NCBI GenBank assembly: GCA_018402385.1
Contig: JAGYJA010000006.1
Location: 124,001-188,000 of the forward strand
Reading direction: 5' to 3'
DNA: 64,000 nucleotides
Source of the DNA: Flavobacteriaceae bacterium
Lineage (GTDB): Bacteria; Bacteroidota; Bacteroidia; Flavobacteriales; Flavobacteriaceae
Position 1 is the stretch's first letter. Every line of letters begins with the position of its first letter. This document shows positions 45,377-53,453 of the stretch, one piece after another. The position numbers and the translations under genes are program-made. Under the pieces are notes generated by a model. That model was not told the DNA's origin and made no database searches. It saw only the letters and a program-made list of their open reading frames with translations.

Positions 45377-46657
45377 TTACATTTTCAAAGCCGGTAAAAT
45401 TTTGGTACTGCATTCCCCAAATCCAATGCGAACATGTTCATTTTGGCAATAGCCTCTCAAGGTGACTGTGTCGTTGTCATTGATGAACTTACGTTCTGAA
45501 CCGTCATTGAGTTTTACAGGTTTTTCACCGCGCCACGAAAGTTCGAGCATGGAGCCATACGAATCGGGTGTGGGTCCGGAAATGGTCCCGCTACCCATCA
45601 TATCACCACTTTTCACCGGGCAACCGTTTACTGTGTGATGTGCCAATTGCTGACTCATATTCCAGTACATGTATTTAAAGTTTGATTTTGTGACGCAAGT
45701 TGTGGTACCACTTTCTGGAGTAATATGCACTTCCAGGTTGATGTCATAACTCTTTTTGCCTTTGGTTCTCAAATAGGGCAGAGGCTCAAAATCCTGTTTG
45801 GGGCTTTCGACTTTAAAAGGATGTAAAGCATCCATGGTCACTATCCAGGGAGAAATGGTAGAGGCAAAACTCTTTGCAAGAAACGGCCCTAAAGGCACGT
45901 ATTCCCACTTCTGAATGTCACGCGCACTCCAGTCATTGAACAATACCAATCCAAAAATATAGTCTTCAGCCTCGTCAATGGGTATGGGTTCGCCCAGGTC
46001 ATTGGCATCTGTGGTGATAAAAGCCATCTCCAGTTCAAAGTCCACCAGTTTTGAAGGTCCAAATACCGGTTTGTCTGCTCCTGCGGGTAGTGTTTGTCCA
46101 TTGGGACGGTGAACGTTGATACCGCTGGGAATGATTGAGGAACTTCTTCCGTGATAGCCCACGGGTATGTGCAGCCAGTTGGGCAATAAAGCATTTTCGG
46201 GGTCGCGAAACATCATTCCCACATTGGTGGCGTGTTCTTTACTGGAATAAAAGTCGGTATAATCACCCACTTGAACGGGCAATTGCATTTCGATTTCGTC
46301 CATAGTGAATATGACGCGATCGTGATGCGCCTTGTTGTCTTTCAGTGCTGTATTTTTTTCGTCAAAAATTTCAGCAATGCGATTGCGCACCAGTCGCCAG
46401 GTTTTTTTTCCGTCAGAAATAAAATCGTTGAGGGTGTCTTGAAGAAAAATATCATCAGTCAATTCTATTCCATTGAAATAACCTAACTGATGCAGGGCAC
46501 CCAGGTCAATGGCAAAATCACCAATGCGTGTCCCCACGGTTATGATATCATCACGGGTTAAAAAAACGCCAAAGGGAATATTTTGTATGGGAAAATCGGA
46601 GTCTTTATCAACAGGCAACCAGGATTTTCTATTGGGATCGTTTGCTGTAATAGGCAT
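45377..46657 (-). CDS. fahA: Fumarylacetoacetase
   Basis: A 426-residue enzyme that hydrolyses fumarylacetoacetate to fumarate and acetoacetate, the last step of tyrosine breakdown. It has the N-terminal SH3-like domain (SWLPVDKDSDFPIQNIPFGV) and the FAH catalytic fold (DFYSSKEHATNVGMMFRDPE, LVDFELEMAFITTDAN, FNDWSARDIQKWEYVPLGPF, SGDMMGSGTISGPTPDS), which carry the metal ligands. Other tyrosine-degradation genes (hmgA, hpd) are not adjacent. Confidence 0.95.
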   Translation of the reverse strand: MPITANDPNRKSWLPVDKDSDFPIQNIPFGVFLTRDDIITVGTRIGDFAIDLGALHQLGYFNGIELTDDIFLQDTLNDFISDGKKTWRLVRNRIAEIFDEKNTALKDNKAHHDRVIFTMDEIEMQLPVQVGDYTDFYSSKEHATNVGMMFRDPENALLPNWLHIPVGYHGRSSSIIPSGINVHRPNGQTLPAGADKPVFGPSKLVDFELEMAFITTDANDLGEPIPIDEAEDYIFGLVLFNDWSARDIQKWEYVPLGPFLAKSFASTISPWIVTMDALHPFKVESPKQDFEPLPYLRTKGKKSYDINLEVHITPESGTTTCVTKSNFKYMYWNMSQQLAHHTVNGCPVKSGDMMGSGTISGPTPDSYGSMLELSWRGEKPVKLNDGSERKFINDNDTVTLRGYCQNEHVRIGFGECSTKILPALKM

Positions 46658-46766
46658 AGTTTAAGTTTTTGTTAGTGTTGAAAAAATTCTATTCAAATAT
46701 ATAATTTTATGAATAGGAACCGAATGATATTCTTATTTTTGATTCAGATTTAACAAAAAATAAACG

Positions 46767-48041
46767 ATGCATAAAGACAGGGAACTATTTGACCTCATTA
46801 AAGCCGAAGAAAAAAGACAAAAAAACGGATTGGAACTCATTGCCTCAGAGAATTTTGTGAGTGAAGCGGTGCTCGCTGCTGCGGGTTCTGTACTCACTAA
46901 CAAATATGCCGAGGGCTATCCCGGGAAGCGCTATTACGGCGGTTGTGAAATTGTCGATCAAGTGGAACAGCTCGCGATTGACCGGGCCAAAGAACTCTTT
47001 GGTGCTGAGTATGTCAATGTGCAACCCCATTCCGGTTCGCAGGCAAACACGGCAGTTTTTTCAGTGTGTTTGAAACCGGGAGACAAATTTTTAGGTTTTG
47101 ATTTGTCACATGGCGGTCATTTAACCCATGGCTCGCCGGTGAATTTTTCCGGCAAACTATACCATCCAGTTTTTTATGGTGTGGATGAACAAACCGGCAG
47201 GCTCGATTATGATAAAATAGAAGAAATCGCTGTACGCGAAAACCCCAAAATGATTATTGCCGGGGCTTCCGCTTATTCAAGAGAAATTGATTACAAACGC
47301 TTTCGCGAAATCGCTGACAAAGTGGGTGCCATTCTTTTGGCCGATATGGCACATCCTGCCGGCTTGATTGCCAAAGGAATTCTTTCTGACCCGGTGCCTC
47401 ATTGCCACGTGTGCACCAGTACCACCCACAAAACCCTTCGCGGACCTCGTGGTGGTATCATCGTGATGGGTAAAGATTTTGACAATCCGTTTGGTATTAA
47501 ATTAAAGGATGGAAGCCTCAGAAAAATGTCTTCCCTGCTCGACAGCGGCATCTTTCCCGGAAATCAGGGCGGACCATTAGAACACATCATTGCTGCAAAA
47601 GCGGTTGCTTTTGGGGAGGCTTTGACAGATGACTTTTTGCATTATATGGTTCAGGTGAAAAAGAACGCCAAGGTGATGGCTGACGCTTTTGTGTCGAAAG
47701 GATATCAAGTCATTTCGGGCGGGACAGACAATCATATGATGTTGATTGATTTGCGCAATAAAAATCTTTCGGGTAAGCAAGCTGAAGAAGCATTGGGCAA
47801 GGCCGATATAACTGTCAATAAAAACATGGTGCCTTTTGATGATAAATCGCCTTTTGTGACTTCAGGCATTAGAATTGGTACACCGGCGGTCACCACACGC
47901 GGACTGAAAGAAGCCGATATGCACACGATTGTAGATTTCATCGATAAAGCCCTTACTCATTTTGAAGATGATGCTGTTCTTGAGGAGATTGGTGAAAAAG
48001 TCAATGAGTTGATGTTTCAAAAGCCGCTTTTTGTGGCTTAA
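46767..48041 (+). CDS. glyA: Serine hydroxymethyltransferase
   Basis: A 424-residue PLP enzyme that converts serine and tetrahydrofolate to glycine and methylene-tetrahydrofolate. PLP lysine K222 in [14 protein letters not shown]; other motifs are [41 protein letters not shown] and [14 protein letters not shown]. Length is normal. Monocistronic, divergent from fahA. Confidence 0.96.
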   Translation: MHKDRELFDLIKAEEKRQKNGLELIASENFVSEAVLAAAGSVLTNKYAEGYPGKRYYGGCEIVDQVEQLAIDRAKELFGAEYVNVQPHSGSQANTAVFSVCLKPGDKFLGFDLSHGGHLTHGSPVNFSGKLYHPVFYGVDEQTGRLDYDKIEEIAVRENPKMIIAGASAYSREIDYKRFREIADKVGAILLADMAHPAGLIAKGILSDPVPHCHVCTSTTHKTLRGPRGGIIVMGKDFDNPFGIKLKDGSLRKMSSLLDSGIFPGNQGGPLEHIIAAKAVAFGEALTDDFLHYMVQVKKNAKVMADAFVSKGYQVISGGTDNHMMLIDLRNKNLSGKQAEEALGKADITVNKNMVPFDDKSPFVTSGIRIGTPAVTTRGLKEADMHTIVDFIDKALTHFEDDAVLEEIGEKVNELMFQKPLFVA

Positions 48042-48137
48042 TTGAAATTTTATTAAATCCTTTTCAAGAGCAAGTGTGGCACTGAGAATGTACCGGGAAG
48101 CAGTTGATTTTTATAAACTGCCAATTCACACCATTAT

Positions 48138-48196
48138 AATATCGGATAAAATGAATATTCAATTTACCGATATTCCGTAAAAAATTTATACCTTTG
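48138..48196 (+). promoter_or_regulatory. Palindrome and -7 box in front of the second Fic gene
   Basis: Arms aatatcgg (48138-48145) and ccgatatt (48167-48174) are inverted 21 bp apart. The right arm is part of a 19-bp imperfect palindrome tttaccgatattccgtaaa (48163-48181). TACCTTTG (48189-48196) follows, 4 bp before the GTG start. This reads as a tightly repressed, near-leaderless promoter. Confidence 0.5.
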
Positions 48197-48200
48197 TGGT

Positions 48201-49154
48201 GTGAAGTATGCATTTAATATAGGGATATTAAGTGAAACCACTCTAAGATTGGTTGAATCGGTGCATGAAAAGAAGCAACGATTAGACAGCTTTCGCCCTA
48301 TACCTGATGCCATATTACGAAGTATCAATGAAACCCTGAATGTAGAATGGACTTACAATTCCAATCACATTGAGGGGAATACACTCACCCTTCAAGAAAC
48401 CCGAATGCTACTCGAAGATGGCATCACCGTGGGTGGTAAATCGTTGAATGAGCATCTCGAAATCGTCAATCACAAAGAAGCTATCAGCTATATCGAATCT
48501 TTGGTTTCGCCAAATTATAAACTCAAAGAAAGAGATATTCTGGATGTAAACGAGTTGGTGCTGAACAAAATTGAAAAGGATTTTGCAGGAAGGTTTCGCA
48601 CGGCCGGGGTGCGCATTGGTGGCGCTAATTTTATTCCGCCCAATGCACTAAAGGTACCTGATTTGATCACTGAACTAATAGATTGGGAACATTCTACTAC
48701 TTTGGATATTCTTCAAAAGGTTAGCTTGTTTCATCATCGTTTTGTATGGATACATCCGTTTTTTGATGGCAATGGCCGCACGGTGCGTTTGCTAATGAAT
48801 TTGCTTTTGATGAAAGAAGGTTTTCCGCCGGCTATTATTTTAGGTGTAGATCGGAAGCGCTATTACCAAGCATTGAATCAAGCCAACGCAGGTAATTTTG
48901 ATAAGCTATTGTTCTTGATTGCCCAAGCTGCAGACAGGTCGCTTACCATCTATCTGAATAGTCTAGAGGATACCACCGGTGATTTTGATGCGATTTCAAC
49001 TATCGTCAAAGAGCCCGATGTGCCTTATGGGCAGGAGTATGTAAGTCTATTGGCGCGTCAAGGCAAAATTGAAGCCTATAAAGAAGGGCGGGTGTGGTAC
49101 ACCTCCAAAAAATCAATAGCTAATTATTTAAAGAAAAAGGGAAAGCCTCACTAA
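48201..49154 (+). CDS. Fic family protein
   Basis: A 317-residue class II Fic protein: inhibitory motif SNHIEGN about residue 54-60, core HPFFDGNGRTVR with H185 catalytic, then a C-terminal winged-helix-like part (VPYGQEYVSLLARQGKIEAY, RVWYTSKKSIANYLK). Compared with the XRE-Fic protein at 34 kb it lacks the XRE domain but shares the EGNTLTLxET and GKSxxEHLE blocks. It probably AMPylates a target protein; the target is unknown. GTG start, supported by the promoter box just upstream; overlaps the end of the next gene by 4 bp tail to tail. Confidence 0.9.
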   Translation: MKYAFNIGILSETTLRLVESVHEKKQRLDSFRPIPDAILRSINETLNVEWTYNSNHIEGNTLTLQETRMLLEDGITVGGKSLNEHLEIVNHKEAISYIESLVSPNYKLKERDILDVNELVLNKIEKDFAGRFRTAGVRIGGANFIPPNALKVPDLITELIDWEHSTTLDILQKVSLFHHRFVWIHPFFDGNGRTVRLLMNLLLMKEGFPPAIILGVDRKRYYQALNQANAGNFDKLLFLIAQAADRSLTIYLNSLEDTTGDFDAISTIVKEPDVPYGQEYVSLLARQGKIEAYKEGRVWYTSKKSIANYLKKKGKPH

Positions 49155-50701
49155 TCTTCCGGAAAAATAACACTTTCATAAGCGCCTGCATCAGAAGGGG
49201 TTCCTCTTGGAGTTCCCAACAAATCAAATGGGACTAGTTGTGATGTGGCCGGGTCCCCAATGCCGTTTGCAGCAGATTCATTGCTGATAAACAGTTGGTT
49301 GAGTTGGGTGTCAAAAAAGAAAGGATCTTGATTGAAAACACTATTGGTATAAAAAGCAGCGTTTGAAAAATCATACAAAGGGTTGTCATTAAACTGCCCC
49401 TGCGGGTCTTCAAAACGGATCAAGCTATTTTTGAAATTGAAGTTAAAATCGGCGCCTTCCACTCTGTTGAGTAAGAATTCGCGTCCTTCACTGCCATAAA
49501 TGATGCAGTTTTCAAAATTAGCTTCAACGAGGTCTGCCACTAAAATTTCGGTTTCACTTACCTGAAGGGAATTGTCAATCACTACTGCCGGGAAGTTTCT
49601 AAAGCTTCGGTTCCAGTAATTAGCAAAAGTGGAATGCCTGAAATTGTACCTACCGCCCAGTGAGCAGAACAATGAAGCTTGTCCGCTATTGGTAATCACC
49701 AGGTTTTCCCCATCCACAAATCCTGTGCGAGCCAGCAGACCCACATTCCCACTGTTGTAAATCTGGGTGTTTTTTATGGTAAGGGTAGGGTTGTTGGAAC
49801 CGTCATTGCTATCCATAAGAATTCCCACGATGGCATTTTTGATGGTAGTAAAATTAAACTCGTGAGCCGTACTTCCGGCGGTAAGCCAGATGGTGCCCCA
49901 TTGACCGGGAATGTCTTCAAAGCCGGGTTCCAGGCGATCCCCTTGAAAGATAATTTCGTTTTCCAGTAATTCGGGGTCTGCACTCAAAGCGCCATTGGCT
50001 TTGATAGTGGCTTGATTGGCGACCAGCAAACCACTGTTTTCGTGAAAGTGTACCCGTGCTCCGGCATCTACCGTTAGTGTTTTGGTGGGCGGTACGGCGG
50101 CATACCCATAGATCACATAGGGTTTTTCATTGGTGAAGTTCAATTCATCATCATCCAGGAAAAAGCCTTCGATAAGTACATCATTTCCTTCTGCATCCAT
50201 GCCCAGATTGAGGGTTTCGATGGTGCCGTCGTCAAAACGTTCAGGGAATAAAAAAACGGCATCCTGCACTAGAGTCACCAGTTCGACATCTTGCCGGTTG
50301 CTTCCGGCGTCAAACTCGATGGCGTCTGTATATAAAAATTGTAAATTGTTAGGGAAGGAGTTGATATCAATGGTGGTTTCTATAAAAATAAAGATGCTGT
50401 CTTTGGCAAGAATTTCCACATTGTCAAATGTTTTTCCGGCGCGACCGTTGACGTTCAAGCGGTACAACGAATTTTCACCCTGTCCCAATCGCACGCTGGG
50501 AATGGAGATATCCTCATCACTGCGGTTATAGACTTTGAGGTTGTATGTACTCGAGCCAATATTGGAAAACACCGTGTCCAGATAGACAGTATCTTTTGAA
50601 AACTCAAGATTCCCGCTGCTTGGAAGGGTTTCAAAATCATTTCGGCACGAACTCCATAAAACAATCAAAGTAAGCAATCCCAGGGTATATAAAAATCTCA
50701 T
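49151..50701 (-). CDS. Beta-helix surface lipoprotein
   Basis: A 516-residue lipoprotein (signal ending WSSC, C19) with N-terminal Ig-like strands (DTVYLDTVFSNIGSSTYNLK, VYNRSDEDISIPSV) and a right-handed parallel beta-helix (about 200-480; GARVHFHENSGLLVANQATI, KANGALSADPELLENEIIFQ, NFTTIKNAIVGILMDSND, ANFENCIIYGSEGREFLL), closing with TPRGTPSDAGAYES as in choice-of-anchor-type ends. Widespread in flavobacteria; no function known. Two overlapping TAnnTTTG boxes (TACTTTTG, TATTTTTG) lie 29-44 bp upstream. Confidence 0.85.
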   Translation of the reverse strand: MRFLYTLGLLTLIVLWSSCRNDFETLPSSGNLEFSKDTVYLDTVFSNIGSSTYNLKVYNRSDEDISIPSVRLGQGENSLYRLNVNGRAGKTFDNVEILAKDSIFIFIETTIDINSFPNNLQFLYTDAIEFDAGSNRQDVELVTLVQDAVFLFPERFDDGTIETLNLGMDAEGNDVLIEGFFLDDDELNFTNEKPYVIYGYAAVPPTKTLTVDAGARVHFHENSGLLVANQATIKANGALSADPELLENEIIFQGDRLEPGFEDIPGQWGTIWLTAGSTAHEFNFTTIKNAIVGILMDSNDGSNNPTLTIKNTQIYNSGNVGLLARTGFVDGENLVITNSGQASLFCSLGGRYNFRHSTFANYWNRSFRNFPAVVIDNSLQVSETEILVADLVEANFENCIIYGSEGREFLLNRVEGADFNFNFKNSLIRFEDPQGQFNDNPLYDFSNAAFYTNSVFNQDPFFFDTQLNQLFISNESAANGIGDPATSQLVPFDLLGTPRGTPSDAGAYESVIFPED

Positions 50702-51104
50702 TTGAAGTGTTGAATTTAAATTAGGTTCTCAAAAGTACAAAAATAGCCTAAATGAACTATTTATTGTGGGTTTTTAGTGAGTTTTCTATGAAACGTTGTT
50801 TGGGGGGGATTATTTTAAAGTGGTATTATGAATATAGATAGGTTATTTGCTAGATGACCGATGACAGGGAAGTTCAGTTGATGGGATGATAGGGAGACTG
50901 GGTGATGGGGAGACAGGGAGCAAGAAAGGAGTTTAAAGGTTTCACGCAGATAATCGCAGATTTAAAAGCCGCAGATTAACACTGAGTATCAGCGGACATC
51001 AGCGAGAAAATATGAGCGTAAAGACGGTCAACGTTTGTCAGGGAAGTTTAAAAATTCAAAGCACCCATCCTTCATCGCTTAGGGCGACTTTGGATGGTGA
51101 AGCA
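50702..51104. other. Intergenic repeat zone right of the beta-helix gene
   Basis: No gene. Contains the GGGAGAC-type words (50891-50920, same orientation as the block at 27.46 kb), then cgcagataatcgcagattt-type words (about 50945-50980) and atcagcggacatcagcgag, all familiar as dispersed flavobacterial intergenic text. Confidence 0.55.
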
Positions 51105-51298
51105 AATTCCAAATTCCAAGTTCCAAATTCCAAATTTCAAAAGGGCAAGGGGATTGTTAATGATGATTTTTAGTGGGTGGTTGAGATTGCTTCGCTCCCA
51201 ACTTTGTTGGGGGCTCGCAATGACTTTTAGGTTCAGCATGTTTTGGCTTTGACTAATTCCGGCTGTGCTGAAGTAGAATTGAATGTGGAGTCTTTGCG
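51105..51298 (+). repeat. Compound repeat, copy A (7-bp array plus 160-bp body)
   Basis: Five 7-bp units (51105-51139) run straight into a body (51138-51298) that begins caaaagggcaagggg and ends gaatgtggagtctttgcg. Inside the body an imperfect hairpin pairs attgcttcgctcccaac with gttgggggctcgcaat. Copies B and C are near 52.3 and 52.6 kb. Open frames on the minus strand reflect the repeat, not a gene. Confidence 0.85.
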
Positions 51299-51513
51299 GA
51301 CTCTTTGCGCCTCGCCGCTTGAAGCTTTGTATCGCAAGGAGGGAAAACCTTTGTGGCCTTTGGATGAACCTCACGTCTGAGTAAGCAACCCCGAAAATCC
51401 GCAATTCCCTCAATGCAACTCTGTAATACACTTCATCATTCGAAATTCTGTATTCTAATGGGATCCATCGCGTAATAAAAATTCCAAATCTTTAAACACT
51501 GTAAGAATCTTTT
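51299..51513. other. Intergenic stretch between repeat copy A and the PIN gene
   Basis: No gene. Short dispersed words (ctctttgcgcctcgccgc) and unassigned sequence. Confidence 0.4.
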
Positions 51514-51903
51514 CTAAAGTTCGTAGAGATTTATAACTGACAGGTTGGATATCTTTTCAAAATCTTTTACATTTCTGGTAATCAAAGTGAGTTTGTGATG
51601 GATTGCTGTAGCAGCAATTAAAGCATCGGGGATCTTAATAGAATACGTTCGTCTTAAATCAATGGTGATATCAGTAATTTTTTCCTGCACACCATAAATT
51701 GTGGAGTCATTTGCAAATTCAGATAATAGCGACAAGTTTTTTTCAGAAGTTTGAAAACAAAGTAATTCGATTTGGGTTATAAATGAAATCTGTGGACCTT
51801 TATTGATTACCCCGTCCATAAATACTTTCCCTTTACCGGGAAGCTTATCGCCAAGGTAATCAATAACAGCGTTTGTATCTATTAAATAGTTGGTCGCTCC
51901 CAT
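51514..51903 (-). CDS. PIN-domain toxin (VapC-like)
   Basis: A 129-residue PIN ribonuclease-like toxin: NYLIDTNAVIDYLG (first catalytic Asp), QISFITQIELLCFQ (Glu), then IPDALIAATAIHHKLTLITR (Asp) and NVKDFEKISN. These acidic residues form the metal site that cuts RNA in VapC toxins. It is encoded downstream of its presumed antitoxin, overlapping it by 22 bp, and the pair lies between repeat copies A and B. Confidence 0.88.
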   Translation of the reverse strand: MGATNYLIDTNAVIDYLGDKLPGKGKVFMDGVINKGPQISFITQIELLCFQTSEKNLSLLSEFANDSTIYGVQEKITDITIDLRRTYSIKIPDALIAATAIHHKLTLITRNVKDFEKISNLSVINLYEL

Positions 51904-52097
51904 GATTCCCTTGCTTCAGCGACTTGGTCGTGCAGACCATCAATTATTGAATCAGGCAAACTGCCCGCATACTTTTCAGATAGTAAACCGGTTGTTTTCT
52001 TTTTCTTTTTTAACACCTTGATTAAATCTAAGTCTTCCAGGTTTTTCAATAATTTATAGGCCTTTGCATTTTTGATTTCTATATGTAAGGTTTTCAT
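51882..52097 (-). CDS. Antitoxin partner of the PIN toxin
   Basis: A 71-residue protein that resembles flavobacterial antitoxins paired with PIN toxins (HIEIKNAKAYKLLKNLEDLD, LIKVLKKKKK, LPDSIIDGLHDQVAEARESW). No named antitoxin domain is evident. A 17-bp inverted repeat touches its start codon and is a likely self-operator. Toxin-antitoxin assignment rests on size, order and overlap. Confidence 0.75.
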   Translation of the reverse strand: MKTLHIEIKNAKAYKLLKNLEDLDLIKVLKKKKKTTGLLSEKYAGSLPDSIIDGLHDQVAEARESWERPTI

Positions 52098-52114
52098 AAC
52101 TAATAAAATTAGTT
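52098..52114 (-). promoter_or_regulatory. Inverted-repeat operator of the PIN toxin-antitoxin pair
   Basis: AACTAAT-AAA-ATTAGTT, 7-bp arms with 3-bp spacer, directly abutting the antitoxin ATG on the minus strand. Confidence 0.55.
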
Positions 52115-52239
52115 GTTTTTAATGCTAAGATAATAAATTTAACTAACAAATTCGCTGAAGCGCATATCCGCATATCCGCAAATTCGCAGCCCGCGTTCTT
52201 TGCCCCGGCCCTAAAGGGAGGAACGCTTATTATTTAACA

Positions 52240-52482
52240 AGTACCAAATTCCAAGCACCAAATTCCAAATTCCAAGTACCAAATTCCAAGCACCAAATTC
52301 CAAATTCCAAATTCCAAGTTCCAAATTCCAAATTTCAAAAGGGCAAGGGGATTGTTAATGATGATTTTTAGTGGGTGGTTGAGATTGCTTCGCTCCCAAC
52401 TTTGTTGGGGGCTCGCAATGACTTTTAGGTTCAGCATGTTTTGGCTTTGACTAATTCCGGCTGTGCCGAAATGGACTTGAAT
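52240..52482 (+). repeat. Compound repeat, copy B (7-bp array plus 147-bp body)
   Basis: Fourteen 7-bp units (52240-52337) lead into a body (52336-52482) nearly identical to copy A up to ctaattccggctgtg, after which it diverges. The hairpin pair attgcttcgctcccaac / gttgggggctcgcaat is kept. Confidence 0.85.
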
Positions 52483-52508
52483 CCAGCGTTTACCAAATGA
52501 GGAAATTT

Positions 52509-52546
52509 CTCTGTGTGCCTCTGTGCCTGCTCTGTGCACCTCTGTG
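52509..52546. repeat. Four phased CTCTGTG words
   Basis: ctctgtg at 52509, 52519, 52530 and 52540, that is every 10, 11 and 10 bp, close to one helical turn. Between repeat copies B and C; no gene is present. Confidence 0.6.
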
Positions 52547-52580
52547 GTATAACTTAAGCCCAATCTTCAAACAAAGCAGC

Positions 52581-52762
52581 AAACTCCAAAGTAGCAAATT
52601 CCAAAAGGGCAAGGGGATTTTTAATGATGATTTTTAGTGGGTGGTTGAGATTGCTTCGCTGCCAACTTTGTTGGGGGCTCGCAATGACTTTTAGGTTCAG
52701 CATGTTTTGGCTTTTACTAATTCCGGCTACGCCGAAGTAGAATTGAATGTGGAGTCTTTGCG
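52581..52762 (+). repeat. Compound repeat, copy C (degenerate array plus 161-bp body)
   Basis: A decayed array (52581-52607) precedes a body (52602-52762) matching copy A from caaaagggc to gaatgtggagtctttgcg with scattered substitutions, e.g. cgctgccaac for cgctcccaac, which weakens the hairpin. Confidence 0.85.
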
Positions 52763-52973
52763 AGTCCGCCATATTCGGAGGCGGTAAATTCGTCAAGCCT
52801 ACAGGCCAGTTATTTAATTTTTAATCCCCCAAATTCCCTTTGCGACTTTGCGCCTTTGCGAGAAAAAGCACCCGAAACCAGAAACAAGAAACAAGAAACC
52901 TAAATCATTTCACAATTTCTTATTATATTCGACCCCATAGAACAACCTCTCCACAAATAACTATAAAGCACCC
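52763..52973. other. Gap before the polysaccharide locus
   Basis: No gene supported. Contains words of the form tttgcgactttgcgcctttgcg (about 52840-52862) and AT-rich sequence that may hold the promoter of the locus. A short open frame here crosses these words and has no protein-like features. Confidence 0.45.
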
Positions 52974-53453
52974 ATGGAAGAACCCCTGGTTATCGTTGAA
53001 AACCTCTCCAAAAAGTTCTGTAAAGACCTGAAGACCAGCCTTTGGTATGGGGTGAAGGACCTGTGGGGCGGGGTGACCGGTAATAAGAATGAACGCCTGT
53101 TGCGGGACAAGGAGTTTTGGGCGGTGAAGGACATTAGTTTTACATTGCGGCGTGGGGAGTGCCTGGGATTGATTGGTCATAACGGGGCGGGGAAGAGCAC
53201 CCTGCTCAAAATACTCAACGGACTTATTAACCCCGATGCCGGGAAGGTGACTATCAAAGGAAGGGTAGGCGCCTTGATTGAACTGGGTGCCGGGTTTAAC
53301 CCCATTTTGAGCGGTCGTGAAAACATCTATAACAACGGCGCCATCCTGGGCTTTACCAAAAAGAAATTGACAGCAAGCTCGACCACATCATTGCCTTTTC
53401 TGAGCTGGAAGAATTTATCGATATGCCCGTACAGAATTACAGCAGCGGGATGA
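52974..53453 (+). pseudogene. Wzt-like ABC transporter ATPase, N-terminal part (frameshifted)
   Basis: ATPase of a polysaccharide exporter (Wzt/TagH-type). LSKKFCKDLKTSLWYGVKDL at the start, Walker A IGHNGAGKSTLLKIL and the GAGFNPILSGRENIY Q-loop region are all present and G+C-richer than what follows. The frame breaks after GFTKKK: one A is missing from the run at 53358-53362. Restoring it reads TKKEIDSKLDHIIAFSELEE and rejoins the ATPase. No permease gene (wzm) is adjacent, although the two usually pair. Confidence 0.85.

Noticed and set aside
51072..51431. Open frame on the minus strand with SQSQNMLNLKVIASPQQ-like peptide, also found at 52234-52563 and 52554-52796
   Set aside because: It is the translation of the compound repeat body. 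Copies differ by indels and frame at the ends, as expected for noncoding repeats.
50702..52973. Insertion sequence or integron
   Set aside because: No transposase or integrase fragment seen in any frame; only noncoding repeats and a TA pair.
52840..53031. Short plus-strand open frame before the ABC gene
   Set aside because: Crosses intergenic words and overlaps the real start in another frame; no protein features.
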